From: an uncultured Nitratifractor sp.
GTDB lineage: Bacteria > Campylobacterota > Campylobacteria > Campylobacterales > Sulfurovaceae
NCBI GenBank assembly: GCA_947311565.1
Contig: CAMZLH010000036.1
Coordinates: 1 to 43,459, forward strand
Direction of reading: 5' to 3'
Length of the DNA: 43,459 bases
A program made the translations under genes and the position numbers. This document shows, one piece after another, positions 15,362 through 24,082 of the stretch (its first letter is position 1; each line of letters begins with the position of its first letter). The notes beneath the pieces were generated by a model, which was given only the letters and a program-made list of their open reading frames with translations, made no database searches and had not been told where the DNA came from.

Positions 15362-15946
15362 ATGAATAGCTCAAATATTAAGATAGATATTAATAACTAT
15401 CTTTTTTATAAGTTTTTAAATTCTCTATTTTTAGGGCTTAGTGTGGGTAGTGTTTTTACACTATATACTCCACTTAAGCCATCTATCTACTCGCTTGGTG
15501 GTATAGCTTTAGCAGTGGGAATGTTATTTGTTGCAAGGATCTATCCATATATTATGAATCTAAAGTGGTTTTTTAGACTCTCTTTATTTGTAGAGTTGGC
15601 TATCTTAGCTGTTATAATATATTTTTTATTAAATCCATATAGATATTTTACAGCACTCTTAATATATGTAGGATATCAAGTTACATTTACATTTGGAAGC
15701 TATTTAGTTAGAGCAGAGACTCTAGCAATTAGTGGAGATAAAAATTTAAGTAACCTAGATAGTGCAAAACAGATAGGGTACCTTGTAGGGATGTTGGGTT
15801 CATATATTTTTTATAAAGTAGTAGAGAATTTTTATAGCATAAGTGATAAGCAAGAGCAAGTATATAGTTTACACTTTATTTTGCTACTAATCGAGCTTTT
15901 TATTATTCTATTTATATTTAAGAGTTTTAATAGCAAGAAATTATAA
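15362..15946 (+). CDS. Six-helix membrane protein, possibly MFS-like, next to the receptor
   Basis: A 194-residue protein with about six predicted transmembrane helices. The first segment (NSLFLGLSVGSVFTLYTPL) and the arrangement resemble one half of an MFS transporter, but a full MFS protein has twelve helices and no second half is present downstream. It begins 5 bases after the receptor stop with no clear Shine-Dalgarno sequence, so it probably depends on coupling. A role in moving the receptor's ligand across the inner membrane is a reasonable guess, not shown. Confidence 0.75.
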   Translation: MNSSNIKIDINNYLFYKFLNSLFLGLSVGSVFTLYTPLKPSIYSLGGIALAVGMLFVARIYPYIMNLKWFFRLSLFVELAILAVIIYFLLNPYRYFTALLIYVGYQVTFTFGSYLVRAETLAISGDKNLSNLDSAKQIGYLVGMLGSYIFYKVVENFYSISDKQEQVYSLHFILLLIELFIILFIFKSFNSKKL

Positions 15947-16020
15947 TTTTTTAATATTGTTACCATTTGGTGGCACTTTTATGTAATTATTTCACTATCT
16001 TATTAATAGGAGATGGATAG

Positions 16021-16230
16021 ATGGAGTATTATATAGATGTTACACAAGATCAGATGATAAAATTAGCTAATTTAGTTAGTAAAGGTATGAAGATAACTTT
16101 AGATGATGCACAAAGTTTAATATATGATGAGTATGATTTAGTTGAAGATCTATTTGATAAATATAAAAGAGTAAAAGATGTTGCTAATAGATTTAGAGTT
16201 GAAGTTAATGAGTTTTATAAGATAGCGTAA
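16021..16230 (+). CDS. Small conserved-looking protein of unknown function
   Basis: A 69-residue acidic, helical protein with a good ribosome binding site (AGGAGA, 8 bases upstream). The segment DDAQSLIYDEYDLVEDLFDKYKRVKDVANRF suggests two or three helices. I do not recognise the family. It is preceded by 74 bases of intergenic DNA and ends only two bases from the convergent radical SAM gene. Confidence 0.65.
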   Translation: MEYYIDVTQDQMIKLANLVSKGMKITLDDAQSLIYDEYDLVEDLFDKYKRVKDVANRFRVEVNEFYKIA

Positions 16231-16232
16231 GT

Positions 16233-17111
16233 CTATAATCTCTCTAGGTTAAACCTATCTTTATAAGAGCACTTAAGGCATAACTCTTGGGTGCATTTAC
16301 CTATTTTGAAGCCATTTATAATATCTTGTGCTTTTTTACTTTGTAGAATACTCTTTAGAGTTTCTCTTTTTAGGTTACCTAAGTTAATATCTGCTTTACT
16401 ATCTAAGCAACATGGTACTACAACTCCATTGGCTAATATAGCAATATGAGAGCTTAAGCCCTGGCAAGTCCCATCGCCATATATTTTATTATCTAAAGAT
16501 GGCCACTCAAAGTAGTTGTCAAAGTGGAGCAGGGTTTTATACTCTAATCTAATAGTATCTTTAGATTTCAAAGAGTGTTGCTCTATGTTTAGCTCTATAT
16601 TAAAGTGTTGCTCTAAAATTTTAAATAGCTCTTTATTAAAGTTTGAATCACTTAAATATTCGTTAAGGTTCCAGACTCTTAAATTTATAAATATCTCTTT
16701 AGCACTATTTTGTTTCTCTTTGCATACCTTTAGTATAGGCTCTATATATTGATTTAGAGTAATTGCAGAGTTATTTTTATTGTAAGAGTTTATAGAGAAG
16801 TTTATCTGTTTTACAGCTTTATGAAATAGGGTATTATGTGTTTGTTTTTTTGTGTAGTACCCAGATGTAGTAAGTATAGCTTTTAATTGGTGTTTGTCTA
16901 GTATATCTAAATACTCATTTAGATTATTTAGAGTCAATGGATCTCCTACAACATGGCAAGCTACCTCTTTTGTATAGCTCTTTACTTGTGATACAATAGT
17001 TTCGAAAAACTCTAAGCTCATAGTTGTATCAGCTCTATCTTTAGTAGGGCAAAATGAGCACTTTAGTCCACACACATTTGTGAGTTCTATATAGACTCTA
17101 TAGAATTTCAT
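16233..17111 (-). CDS. Radical SAM/SPASM domain protein
   Basis: A 292-residue enzyme. The N-terminal radical SAM cluster motif CGLKCSFC (CxxxCxxC, residues about 14-21) binds the 4Fe-4S cluster that cleaves SAM; GDP in VVGDPLTL corresponds to the usual GGE-like SAM contact. The C terminus has a SPASM-like cysteine set (GTCQGL, VVPCCLDSKADINLGNL, CTQELCLKC) for auxiliary clusters. Such proteins modify peptides, enzymes or small molecules; nothing here names the substrate, and no precursor peptide is obvious beside it. It overlaps the HIT gene by 14 bases and follows prfB in one reverse-strand operon. Confidence 0.88.
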   Translation of the reverse strand: MKFYRVYIELTNVCGLKCSFCPTKDRADTTMSLEFFETIVSQVKSYTKEVACHVVGDPLTLNNLNEYLDILDKHQLKAILTTSGYYTKKQTHNTLFHKAVKQINFSINSYNKNNSAITLNQYIEPILKVCKEKQNSAKEIFINLRVWNLNEYLSDSNFNKELFKILEQHFNIELNIEQHSLKSKDTIRLEYKTLLHFDNYFEWPSLDNKIYGDGTCQGLSSHIAILANGVVVPCCLDSKADINLGNLKRETLKSILQSKKAQDIINGFKIGKCTQELCLKCSYKDRFNLERL

Positions 17112-17460
17112 TAACTCTCTTAGTAAAAGTGCTAAACTCTGGAAGCTCTAAATTAAAGTCTCTAATAGGCTCCTCCCATGTTGTTTTAGGAAAGTATGGA
17201 TCATTTTGAAATCTTGCAATTATATGCCAATGCATATGTGGCAGCATATTTCCAAAAGAGGCGATATTTACTTTTGTTGGGTTATAAACTTCTATAATTA
17301 TAACTTCTATTTTCTCTATAATTTCAAACATCTCTAACTTTAGATTTTGTGGTATCTCACTTAACTCTTTATACTTTTTTTTAGTAAATAGTTTAACCCA
17401 TGGTAGTTCGCTATCGTGTTGCTCTAAATAGAAGCTGTTATTTTCCCAGATATGTGCCAT
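17098..17460 (-). CDS. HIT family hydrolase
   Basis: A 120-residue histidine-triad protein. The active-site motif appears as HMHWHIIARF at about 91-100, with the middle residues forming HxHxH. HIT proteins hydrolyse nucleoside monophosphate linkages such as AMP-NH2 or dinucleoside polyphosphates. The ATG lies one base after the prfB stop; its 3' end overlaps the radical SAM gene. Confidence 0.9.
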   Translation of the reverse strand: MAHIWENNSFYLEQHDSELPWVKLFTKKKYKELSEIPQNLKLEMFEIIEKIEVIIIEVYNPTKVNIASFGNMLPHMHWHIIARFQNDPYFPKTTWEEPIRDFNLELPEFSTFTKRVNEIL

Positions 17461-17461
17461 T

Positions 17462-18568
17462 TTAAGCCTTTTTACTATTTGCTTGGGCTATTAAAACCCC
17501 CTCTAATATCTTATCTATATCACCATCTAACACAGCTGGAACATTTGTAAATGCTTCGTTACTTCGGGTATCTTTTACCTGCTGATAAGGTTGAAGAACA
17601 TAACTTCTAATTTGGTGTCCCCAGCCAATTTCACTCTTTTCTATACCATCGATTTGAGCCTGCTTTTTTGCCATTTCATACTCGTATAATCTTGACTTTA
17701 ACATTTTCATAGCTGCAGCTCTATTTTTATGTTGACTTCTGTCGTTTTGACACTGTACGACTATACCAGTTTCTATATGAGTTATTCTAATTGCACTCTC
17801 TGTTTTATTTACATGTTGCCCACCAGCGCCACTTGCACGGTATGTATCTACACGGATATCTCTATCTTCTATATCTATATCTATATCATCATCAACCTCT
17901 GGTGATACCATTACTGAGCTAAAAGAGGTATGTCTTTTTGCATTAGAGTCAAATGGCGAGATTCTAACAAGTCTGTGAATACCATTTTCAACTTTTAGAT
18001 AACCATAGGCATTTTCGCCTTTTATAATAAAACTTACATCTTTGATACCAGCCTCTTCACCTGGTTGATAGTCTAAAACTTCTATTTTAAAGTCGTGTCT
18101 CTCTGCCCATCTTAGGTACATTCTATATAGCATACTTGCCCAATCTTGGCTCTCTGTTCCACCAGCTCCGGGATGAATAGATACAATTGCACTATTACTA
18201 TCGTGCTCTCCACTAAGCATTATCTGTACTTCTAATTTTTGAATATGCTTTTTTAGGCTATCGGCATCTTCAAATAACATTTGTAGTGTATCTTCATCAT
18301 TTTCTGACTTAGCTAGTTCAAAATACTCTACAGCATCTGCAAGTGCATCTTTAGCATCACTATATACATTTAAAATTCTCTCTAGTTTTGTCTTCTGTTG
18401 CGATACTTTTGCTGCATTTTTTGCATCATTCCAAAACTCTGGATCTTGTTGAAGAGTCCCTATCTCTTTTAATCTTAGATCTATTTTTTCTGGTTGCGTA
18501 ATACCTGTAATATTAGACATCTTACTCTGAAGACTTTTTAGCATCTCTCCATACTCATAACTATCCAT
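17462..18568 (-). CDS. prfB: Peptide chain release factor 2
   Basis: A 368-residue class I release factor that ends translation at UGA and UAA. The SPF codon-recognition tripeptide is at 204-206 and the catalytic GGQ at 249-251, in almost the same positions as in E. coli. The whole protein is read from one uninterrupted frame, so this gene lacks the in-frame UGA and programmed +1 frameshift that controls prfB in many bacteria. An AGGA sequence lies 7 bases before the ATG. It is divergent from panC with a very short shared promoter region. Confidence 0.97.
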   Translation of the reverse strand: MDSYEYGEMLKSLQSKMSNITGITQPEKIDLRLKEIGTLQQDPEFWNDAKNAAKVSQQKTKLERILNVYSDAKDALADAVEYFELAKSENDEDTLQMLFEDADSLKKHIQKLEVQIMLSGEHDSNSAIVSIHPGAGGTESQDWASMLYRMYLRWAERHDFKIEVLDYQPGEEAGIKDVSFIIKGENAYGYLKVENGIHRLVRISPFDSNAKRHTSFSSVMVSPEVDDDIDIDIEDRDIRVDTYRASGAGGQHVNKTESAIRITHIETGIVVQCQNDRSQHKNRAAAMKMLKSRLYEYEMAKKQAQIDGIEKSEIGWGHQIRSYVLQPYQQVKDTRSNEAFTNVPAVLDGDIDKILEGVLIAQANSKKA

Positions 18569-18593
18569 AATCTATCCTAATATAAACTTTTGG

Positions 18594-18599
18594 TATGAT
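18594..18599 (+). promoter_or_regulatory. Putative -10 box for panC
   Basis: TATGAT in the context TTTTGGTATGATTTT. The ATG of the longest panC reading frame (18595) lies inside this hexamer, so a transcript made from it would begin about 18606 and could not include that ATG. This favours the downstream GTG. Confidence 0.5.
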
Positions 18600-18630
18600 T
18601 TTACCAAAAAATAGCCAAAAGGTAGAAGCA

Positions 18631-19458
18631 GTGATTGTAGTTAATGATTATAAAAGCTTTAAAGAGGCAAGAGAGAAGTTGAGTGGCAGTGTTGGTTTTG
18701 TTCCTACTATGGGAGCACTGCATGAAGGTCATATAGGTTTGATTAAAAGAGCAGTTGATGAGAATGAGACTGTTGTTGTATCTATATTTGTTAATCCTAC
18801 ACAATTTTTAGAGGGTGAAGATTTAGATAAGTATCCTAAAAAAGATTTAGCAGATATTGAAATCTGTAAAAGAGCAGGTGTAGATATTGTTTTTATGCCA
18901 ACTATAGACTCTATATATAGTAAAGATGAGCTAAAGATTGAAGCACCAAAGATTAGAGGATTTATACTTGAAGGAGCTAAAAGGTCTGGACATTTTGATG
19001 GAGTTTTACAAATTGTTATGAAACTATTTAATATTGTTTCTCCTACAAACTCATACTTTGGTAAAAAAGATGCTCAGCAGTTAGCATTAATTACTCAGAT
19101 GAAAAATGATTACTTTTTAGATACAAATATTGTACCTTGCGAAATTGTAAGAGATAGTAGTGGATTAGCACTTAGTAGTAGAAATGTATATCTTGATACT
19201 CAAGAGTATAAAAGAGCTCTTAGTTTAAGTAGAGCTTTAAAAGAGGCTTCTTTAATGATTGGAAATAAAGAGTTTAGTGTAGATAAAATAGAAGATACAA
19301 TGTATGAAATAGTAGAGCCGAATATAGATAAATTAGATTATATTGCAGTTGTAGATAGAGAGTTTAATATGGTAGATGAGGTAGAGATTAATAATACAAT
19401 AATCTTGGTAGCTGCATTTATAGGAACTACAAGATTAATAGATAATATTTGGATTTAA
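18631..19458 (+). CDS. panC: Pantothenate synthetase
   Basis: A protein of 276 residues from the GTG start that joins pantoate and beta-alanine using ATP in the pathway to coenzyme A. Visible motifs are [11 protein letters not shown] (with the HxGH nucleotide site), [18 protein letters not shown] and [10 protein letters not shown] (KMSKS-like SSRN). I chose GTG at 18631 rather than the in-frame ATG at 18595 because AAGGTAGA lies just before it, the -10 box covers the ATG, and the distance to the PTMG motif then matches the family. The longer form would be 287 residues. The gene is convergent with ftsI and overlaps its end by 4 bases. Confidence 0.93.
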   Translation: MIVVNDYKSFKEAREKLSGSVGFVPTMGALHEGHIGLIKRAVDENETVVVSIFVNPTQFLEGEDLDKYPKKDLADIEICKRAGVDIVFMPTIDSIYSKDELKIEAPKIRGFILEGAKRSGHFDGVLQIVMKLFNIVSPTNSYFGKKDAQQLALITQMKNDYFLDTNIVPCEIVRDSSGLALSSRNVYLDTQEYKRALSLSRALKEASLMIGNKEFSVDKIEDTMYEIVEPNIDKLDYIAVVDREFNMVDEVEINNTIILVAAFIGTTRLIDNIWI

Positions 19459-21515
19459 AATAGGTCTGGTTGGTTACTTGGAGGCTTGACTAGTTTTACT
19501 TTTGTATCTGGTTTCAAGCTCTTTTCAGCCTGCTTTTTAACTGTTTTAGTTTTTATATTATTTGAATTTTTTTTACTTTTTTCTCTCTTAATCATCTCTT
19601 TTTGTCTTTTAATTAATTGCTCTCTTTGTCGTCTTAGTTTCTCTTTTAAGTCTATTACATTTTGTTGCTGTTTTTGTTTAATTAGGTTCTTTTTAAGCTT
19701 CTTTTTTTCCTCTTTTTCTGCTTGCTTTTGGCGACTTAAGTTAGGCTTTAGCATATCTCTTTCTACTAGAGCATTTACAACTCTTTTAAATACGGGAACA
19801 GCACTTTGAGATGCAAAGTGAGCTTCATATTTTGGCTCTACTACTAAAACACCTATTGTATATTTGTTCCCATATTGATCATTGGCAAAACCAAAAAAAC
19901 TACAGTGATATCTTTTTTGATATCCACCTTTTCCTGCAATCATAGCTGTACCAGTTTTGCCACCAATCTCTAAGCCTTCTATTTGAGCAGCTCTACCTGT
20001 TCCTTTTTTTACAACATCTATTAGGGTACTCTTTACAATAGCTGCACTATCTTTGGATATTGGTTTTAAAACTGTATAGTCTTTAGTTAGGTGAAATTTT
20101 TTACCACTGTCGTTTTGTAGATAGTTTATAGCTCTAGGAGTATATGAGACTCCACCATTATTAAATACATTATATGCTTTAATTAATTGTGCAAAAGTTG
20201 CCTGAATCCCATAACCATAAGCAGTAGTTGCTTTATTAACTACACTTCTTAATTTTCGTTGGCTATAGATCTTTCCTCTTGCCTCTCTACCGATATCTAT
20301 ACCACTTTTTTGGTCTCCAAGTCCAAACTTCTTTAATCCATTACTAAACTCTCGACCTTTCATTTTCCAAGCAATTTTAGATATACCAATATTAGATGAT
20401 CTAATTATTATATTTTTCGCATCTAATATTAGTGCTGGTTCATCATCTGTAATTTTAAATTTACCTATATACATTTTTCCATTATTTACATCAAACTCTG
20501 TATCTGGTGTAATTAGCCCTTTATTTATTGCTAAAGCATAAGTAATTGGCTTTAAGACTGAACCAGGTTCATAAGAGTATGTTGTAGCTTTAGGTTGCAA
20601 GTTCTCTATTTGCTCCTGTTTAATATTTAGTGGGTTGTATCGATTACTAGATGTAATTGCTAATAGTTTTGAGTTACTAGATTTCATAACTGCGACAACT
20701 ATATCTTTTGCACCTAATTTGTTTTTATAGATGTCTAGTATATAGTCTAAGTTTTTTTGTAATCCTAAGTCGATATTTAAAATTAAATTATAGCCATTCT
20801 CTTTAGCTACATACTTTGTTGAGTCTGTGTGTATTATATAGCCTGTTGCATCTCTTTTTCCGCTAACTAGCCCATCTTTTTTCCTATTTAGATATTTATC
20901 ATAAAACTTCTCTATACCATTAAATCCGACTATATAACTATATCCATTATTATCTTTAGATCTTGTGTATCCTAAAATTGGGGATAGTGCCTCTTTTAGT
21001 GGATACTCTCTGCTTTCGCCTTTTTGGTTAATAGTAAGACCATAGTAAAAGTTCTTATTTACTCCTCTTGCTGCAAATACTTTAAATCTATTTAGTTTAT
21101 ACTTTAATTCTTTTAAATATATAGCTGTTTTTGCATCTATATTATCACTAAGTGTTACCCAACCTTTTTTAGCTTTTCCTTTTTTATCTATAAGTTTTAA
21201 CTTTAGCTCCTCTAGTGGAGTATTGGTATATATGCTAAATAGTCTAAGGAAAAAATCTTTTTTATTAGGGTCCAAATATTGTGTATGAAAAGAGGCGCTA
21301 TAAGTTTTAATAGAGCGACTAATTGTATATCCGTCACTAGATATAATACTACCTCTTAATGCCCTATCTTTTAGGGTATTAGTTTTTATATTTCCATCTC
21401 CTGCTAGCCCTAAGCTTAGGAGTCTTATAGCGAAGATAGAGAATATTACTGTCATCATTATAATTATTAATTTTAATCTTTTTTTATTTAAAACATTACT
21501 TAATTCACTACTCAT
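19455..21515 (-). CDS. ftsI: Division transpeptidase FtsI/PBP2-class with a Lys-rich C-terminal tail
   Basis: A 686-residue class B penicillin-binding protein. A signal anchor (about 13-37) leads to the dimerisation domain and a transpeptidase domain with SVLK (S319 nucleophile, K322), SSN (373-375) and KTG (520-522). The domain ends by about 590; the last 95 residues are a charged, Lys- and Gln-rich predicted coiled coil ([30 protein letters not shown]) not usual in FtsI, and would lie in the periplasm. An AGAGG site lies before the ATG. It is divergent from ftsW-murG, its partners in septal wall synthesis. PBP2/MrdA is less likely given that setting. Confidence 0.9.
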   Translation of the reverse strand: MSSELSNVLNKKRLKLIIIMMTVIFSIFAIRLLSLGLAGDGNIKTNTLKDRALRGSIISSDGYTISRSIKTYSASFHTQYLDPNKKDFFLRLFSIYTNTPLEELKLKLIDKKGKAKKGWVTLSDNIDAKTAIYLKELKYKLNRFKVFAARGVNKNFYYGLTINQKGESREYPLKEALSPILGYTRSKDNNGYSYIVGFNGIEKFYDKYLNRKKDGLVSGKRDATGYIIHTDSTKYVAKENGYNLILNIDLGLQKNLDYILDIYKNKLGAKDIVVAVMKSSNSKLLAITSSNRYNPLNIKQEQIENLQPKATTYSYEPGSVLKPITYALAINKGLITPDTEFDVNNGKMYIGKFKITDDEPALILDAKNIIIRSSNIGISKIAWKMKGREFSNGLKKFGLGDQKSGIDIGREARGKIYSQRKLRSVVNKATTAYGYGIQATFAQLIKAYNVFNNGGVSYTPRAINYLQNDSGKKFHLTKDYTVLKPISKDSAAIVKSTLIDVVKKGTGRAAQIEGLEIGGKTGTAMIAGKGGYQKRYHCSFFGFANDQYGNKYTIGVLVVEPKYEAHFASQSAVPVFKRVVNALVERDMLKPNLSRQKQAEKEEKKKLKKNLIKQKQQQNVIDLKEKLRRQREQLIKRQKEMIKREKSKKNSNNIKTKTVKKQAEKSLKPDTKVKLVKPPSNQPDLF

Positions 21516-21550
21516 TAGGCCTCTAAAATTATTTATTTAAATTGTTGCGC

Positions 21551-21556
21551 TATAAT
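21551..21556 (+). promoter_or_regulatory. Putative -10 box for ftsW-murG
   Basis: TATAAT in the context TTGCGCTATAATAAC within the 116-base divergent ftsI-ftsW spacer, 76 bases before the ftsW ATG. The long leader it would produce carries a 13-codon open frame. Confidence 0.4.
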
Positions 21557-21597
21557 AACATAATTTTAATACTAATTAATAAAAAAAAGGTATTATT

Positions 21598-21639
21598 ATG
21601 GATAAACTTTATAATTTAAGGCATTTTTTTTATGGATAG
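21598..21639 (+). CDS. Possible 13-codon leader frame overlapping the ftsW start
   Basis: A short frame (MDKLYNLRHFFYG, then TAG) has an AAAAGG site 7 bases before its ATG and ends 8 bases inside ftsW, so its stop overlaps the ftsW start region. It could couple ribosomes onto ftsW, whose own AGG site is weaker and spaced by a T-run. It may equally be chance; there is no comparative evidence. Confidence 0.25.
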   Translation: MDKLYNLRHFFYG

Positions 21640-22780
21640 AGCTCTATATTTATCTACAGTAGCACTACTTTTGTTCTCTTTGGTGGTGGTTTACTCTCTC
21701 TCTATTTACCCAACAATATATTTTGGTTCTAATGAGTATAGTTTTTTAAAGAGACAAGCAATATCAATATTTATAGCTATTGTACTACTTAGTTTGGTTG
21801 TAAAGATGAATCCTTATAGAGTATTTGAGCCACTAGGGTTTACAATCTTTATTCTTTCTTTTGTAGCATTTGCAGCTATGCTTGTACTTCCAGATAGTAT
21901 GGTTAAAGAGGTATTAGGTGCTAAGCGTTGGATAAGGTTTGGTGGTTTCTCTTTAGCACCTGTAGAGTTTTTTAAATATGGCTTTCTCTTTTTTATATCT
22001 TGGAGTTTAGCTAGAAAACATAGAGAGTTAAATAGCTCAAAGAGCCTTATACGCGAGTTTATAATTCTGGCTCCATACTTTTTTGTTCTATTTGTAGCCG
22101 TTGCATTTATTGCTATTGCTCAAAAAGATTTAGGTCAAGTTGTTGTAATTACAGCTACACTAATTACTCTGATATATCTAGCAGGAGGCTCTAAAAAGTT
22201 ATATGGTACTATCTTCTCTTTAGCTATATCTCTATTTACTCTACTTATATTAGTGGCTCCGCATAGGTTACATAGATTTAAAGGTTGGTGGGTAGGTATT
22301 CAAGATATCTTATCGCCTATTATTCCAGACTCTCTAAGAGTTACCGATACAGCAATTCCATACCATATTATAAACTCTTTAAATGCTATAAGAGGTGGTG
22401 GATTAGGTGGTGTAGGTGTAGGTGAAGGGCAGTTTAAATTAGGTTTTTTGAGCGAAGTACATACCGATTTTATTATTGCAGGTATATCAGAAGAGATAGG
22501 TTTTATTGGATTAATGATGTTATTTGTCCTCTATGGGTATATACTATTTAGATTATTTGTTATTGGCAACAAATTAACAACGCTACAAGATAGATTTTTT
22601 GTATATGGAGTAGCAGTAGTTATATTTATAAGTAGTATGATAAATTTTTATGGAATAAGTGGGTTAATTCCAATTAAGGGTATTGCTGTTCCACTGCTTA
22701 GCTATGGTGGTTCACAAATAATTGCTTCTACTTTAGCAATTGCAATAGTTTTAATGTTATCAAGAAAGGTAGAGTCGTGA
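21632..22780 (+). CDS. ftsW: Septal peptidoglycan polymerase FtsW (SEDS family)
   Basis: A 382-residue polytopic protein with about ten transmembrane helices. SEDS hallmarks include LGAKRWIRFGGFSLAPVEFFK, AQKDLGQVVVI with the catalytic-site Asp, and GLIPIKGIAVPLLSYGGSQII near the C terminus. It polymerises lipid II at the septum with FtsI, which is encoded divergently next door. The identity FtsW rather than RodA rests on that neighbour and on murG following with a 4-base overlap. Confidence 0.93.
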   Translation: MDRALYLSTVALLLFSLVVVYSLSIYPTIYFGSNEYSFLKRQAISIFIAIVLLSLVVKMNPYRVFEPLGFTIFILSFVAFAAMLVLPDSMVKEVLGAKRWIRFGGFSLAPVEFFKYGFLFFISWSLARKHRELNSSKSLIREFIILAPYFFVLFVAVAFIAIAQKDLGQVVVITATLITLIYLAGGSKKLYGTIFSLAISLFTLLILVAPHRLHRFKGWWVGIQDILSPIIPDSLRVTDTAIPYHIINSLNAIRGGGLGGVGVGEGQFKLGFLSEVHTDFIIAGISEEIGFIGLMMLFVLYGYILFRLFVIGNKLTTLQDRFFVYGVAVVIFISSMINFYGISGLIPIKGIAVPLLSYGGSQIIASTLAIAIVLMLSRKVES

Positions 22781-23784
22781 GTATTATATTAACAGGTGGT
22801 GGCACAGGTGGGCACTTAACAATTATAGATGCAGCTGTTGAACACTTAGATGAAAAACCGATATATATTGGTTCAACAAAAGGTCAAGATAGAAGTTGGT
22901 TTGAGGATGATATCAGATTTGAAAAATCTTATTTTATTGATAGTGTAACAGTAGCAGATAAAGGTATCTTTGGAAAGATCTTCTCTTTATGGCATACTGC
23001 TAAAGTGGCATTAGAGATAAGAAGAGTATTAAAAGATAAAGATGCAAAAGTTGTATTCTCTGTGGGTGGATTCTCTGCCGCTCCAGCTTCTGTTGCATCA
23101 CTTATGTTAAGAGTTCCTTTGATAATTCATGAACAAAATGCATATGTTGGTATTTTAAATAGATATTTAAGACCGTTTGCCAGCTCTTTTATATCTACAT
23201 TTGAAGATGGTAACCTATCAAATAGTTATCCTGTTAAGCAGGTTTTCTTCGAGAAACAAAGAGTAAGAGGTGGGGTAAAATCTATCTTAATAAGTGGTGG
23301 CTCACAAGGCTCTGTAGCACTAAATAATTTTGCAATTAAATTGGCAATAATCTTTAAACGCAGGGGTATAAAAATATATCATCAAGCTGGTTTAAACAAT
23401 GTAGATTTAGTAAAACAAGAGTATGAAAATTTAGGAGTAGATGCAGAGGTTTTTGGATTTACTAAAGATATGCCAAAAATAATAGAAGAGGCAGATTTTG
23501 CTATTGCAAGAGCTGGGGCATCAACTCTTTGGGAGATGACTGCCAATGGGTTGCCAGCTCTTTTTGTACCATATCCATATGCTGCAAATGATCACCAATA
23601 CTATAATGCAAAACATTTAGTCGATAGAGGATTGGCTTGGGTCTGTAGAGATAAAGATTTAAATGAGGATATTGTTTTAGATATTTTAGATAAAGATTTA
23701 AGTAGTATAAGTAGAGAGTTAATTAAGCAGATAGAGCCAAATGGAGCAAAACTTTTAGCTAAACATATAGAAGAGTTTATATAA
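22777..23784 (+). CDS. murG: UDP-GlcNAc:lipid I GlcNAc transferase MurG
   Basis: A 335-residue GT28 glycosyltransferase that converts lipid I to lipid II on the inner face of the membrane. The N-terminal GGGTGGHL loop, SVGGFSAAPASVASLMLRVPLIIHEQNA, ISGGSQG and the GASTLWEMTANGLPALFVPYP donor site are all present. It starts at GTG overlapping the ftsW stop (GTGA), and is followed by a hairpin terminator. Confidence 0.96.
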   Translation: MSIILTGGGTGGHLTIIDAAVEHLDEKPIYIGSTKGQDRSWFEDDIRFEKSYFIDSVTVADKGIFGKIFSLWHTAKVALEIRRVLKDKDAKVVFSVGGFSAAPASVASLMLRVPLIIHEQNAYVGILNRYLRPFASSFISTFEDGNLSNSYPVKQVFFEKQRVRGGVKSILISGGSQGSVALNNFAIKLAIIFKRRGIKIYHQAGLNNVDLVKQEYENLGVDAEVFGFTKDMPKIIEEADFAIARAGASTLWEMTANGLPALFVPYPYAANDHQYYNAKHLVDRGLAWVCRDKDLNEDIVLDILDKDLSSISRELIKQIEPNGAKLLAKHIEEFI

Positions 23785-23791
23785 GGCTTTT

Positions 23792-23819
23792 GAGCTCTGT
23801 TTAAGTTAAAATAGAGTTC
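23792..23819 (+). terminator. Hairpin after murG
   Basis: GAGCTCTGTTT (23792-23802) pairs with AAATAGAGTTC (23809-23819), an 11-bp stem with two G-T pairs and a 6-base loop, 7 bases after the murG stop. Only a short TT follows. It may also end a transcript arriving from the opposite side. Confidence 0.5.
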
Positions 23820-23882
23820 TTACACAATAGTAGTAGAAATAGGTAGTTATTTCACAACTTCTACACAATATAGTTATATACT

Positions 23883-23888
23883 TATAAT
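23883..23888 (+). promoter_or_regulatory. Possible -10 box for an RNA in the murG-alaS spacer
   Basis: TATAAT directly upstream of a run of perfect hairpins. A second candidate, TATAGT at 23869-23874, would give a transcript that includes the first hairpin whole. On the minus strand a TATGAT at 24021-24016 could drive a transcript through the same region the other way, so the direction is undecided. Confidence 0.35.
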
Positions 23889-23889
23889 A

Positions 23890-24010
23890 CCAATAGCGAT
23901 ATTGGTAGATAGAGTTTTGGATTATCCATTTAGTAATCAATTACATCAATTTCTTCTCCTCCTCCTAACGTAGATGTAATTGTTAAGTAGTAGCTCTGTT
24001 GAGCTACTAG
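23890..24010 (+). ncRNA. Candidate structured small RNA with a CU-rich loop
   Basis: About 120 bases between murG and alaS fold into a string of hairpins: CCAATA-GCGA-TATTGG (23890-23905, a GNRA tetraloop), a small TGGA/TCCA stem near 23918-23928, CAATTACATC/GATGTAATTG (23938-23947 with 23973-23982, perfect 10 bp) around a 25-base loop that contains CTCCTCCTCCT (23956-23966), and TAGTAGCTC-TGTT-GAGCTACTA (23988-24009) as a possible terminator. The loop is complementary to Shine-Dalgarno sequences, a style known from regulatory RNAs. I do not recognise a catalogued family (not tmRNA, 6S, SRP or RNase P). The strand is uncertain; on the minus strand the same loop reads AGGAGGAGGAG. Confidence 0.5.
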
Positions 24011-24048
24011 ATTTAATCATACTTTAGTTTATTTTAACCCATTTTAGA

Positions 24049-24054
24049 TAAAAT
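24049..24054 (+). promoter_or_regulatory. Putative -10 box for alaS
   Basis: TAAAAT inside the short palindrome TAGATAAAATATCTA, 29 bases before the alaS ATG. The site is weak by sequence but well placed. Confidence 0.35.
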
Positions 24055-24082
24055 ATCTACTAATTTAATAATAGGATATTTT

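Noticed and set aside
23806-23940. A 45-codon minus-strand frame (TTG start) in the murG-alaS spacer
   Set aside because: It is Tyr/Ile/Cys-rich and unlike any known protein, the SD is 15 bases from the TTG, and an ATG-stop intervenes. The hairpins explain the region better.
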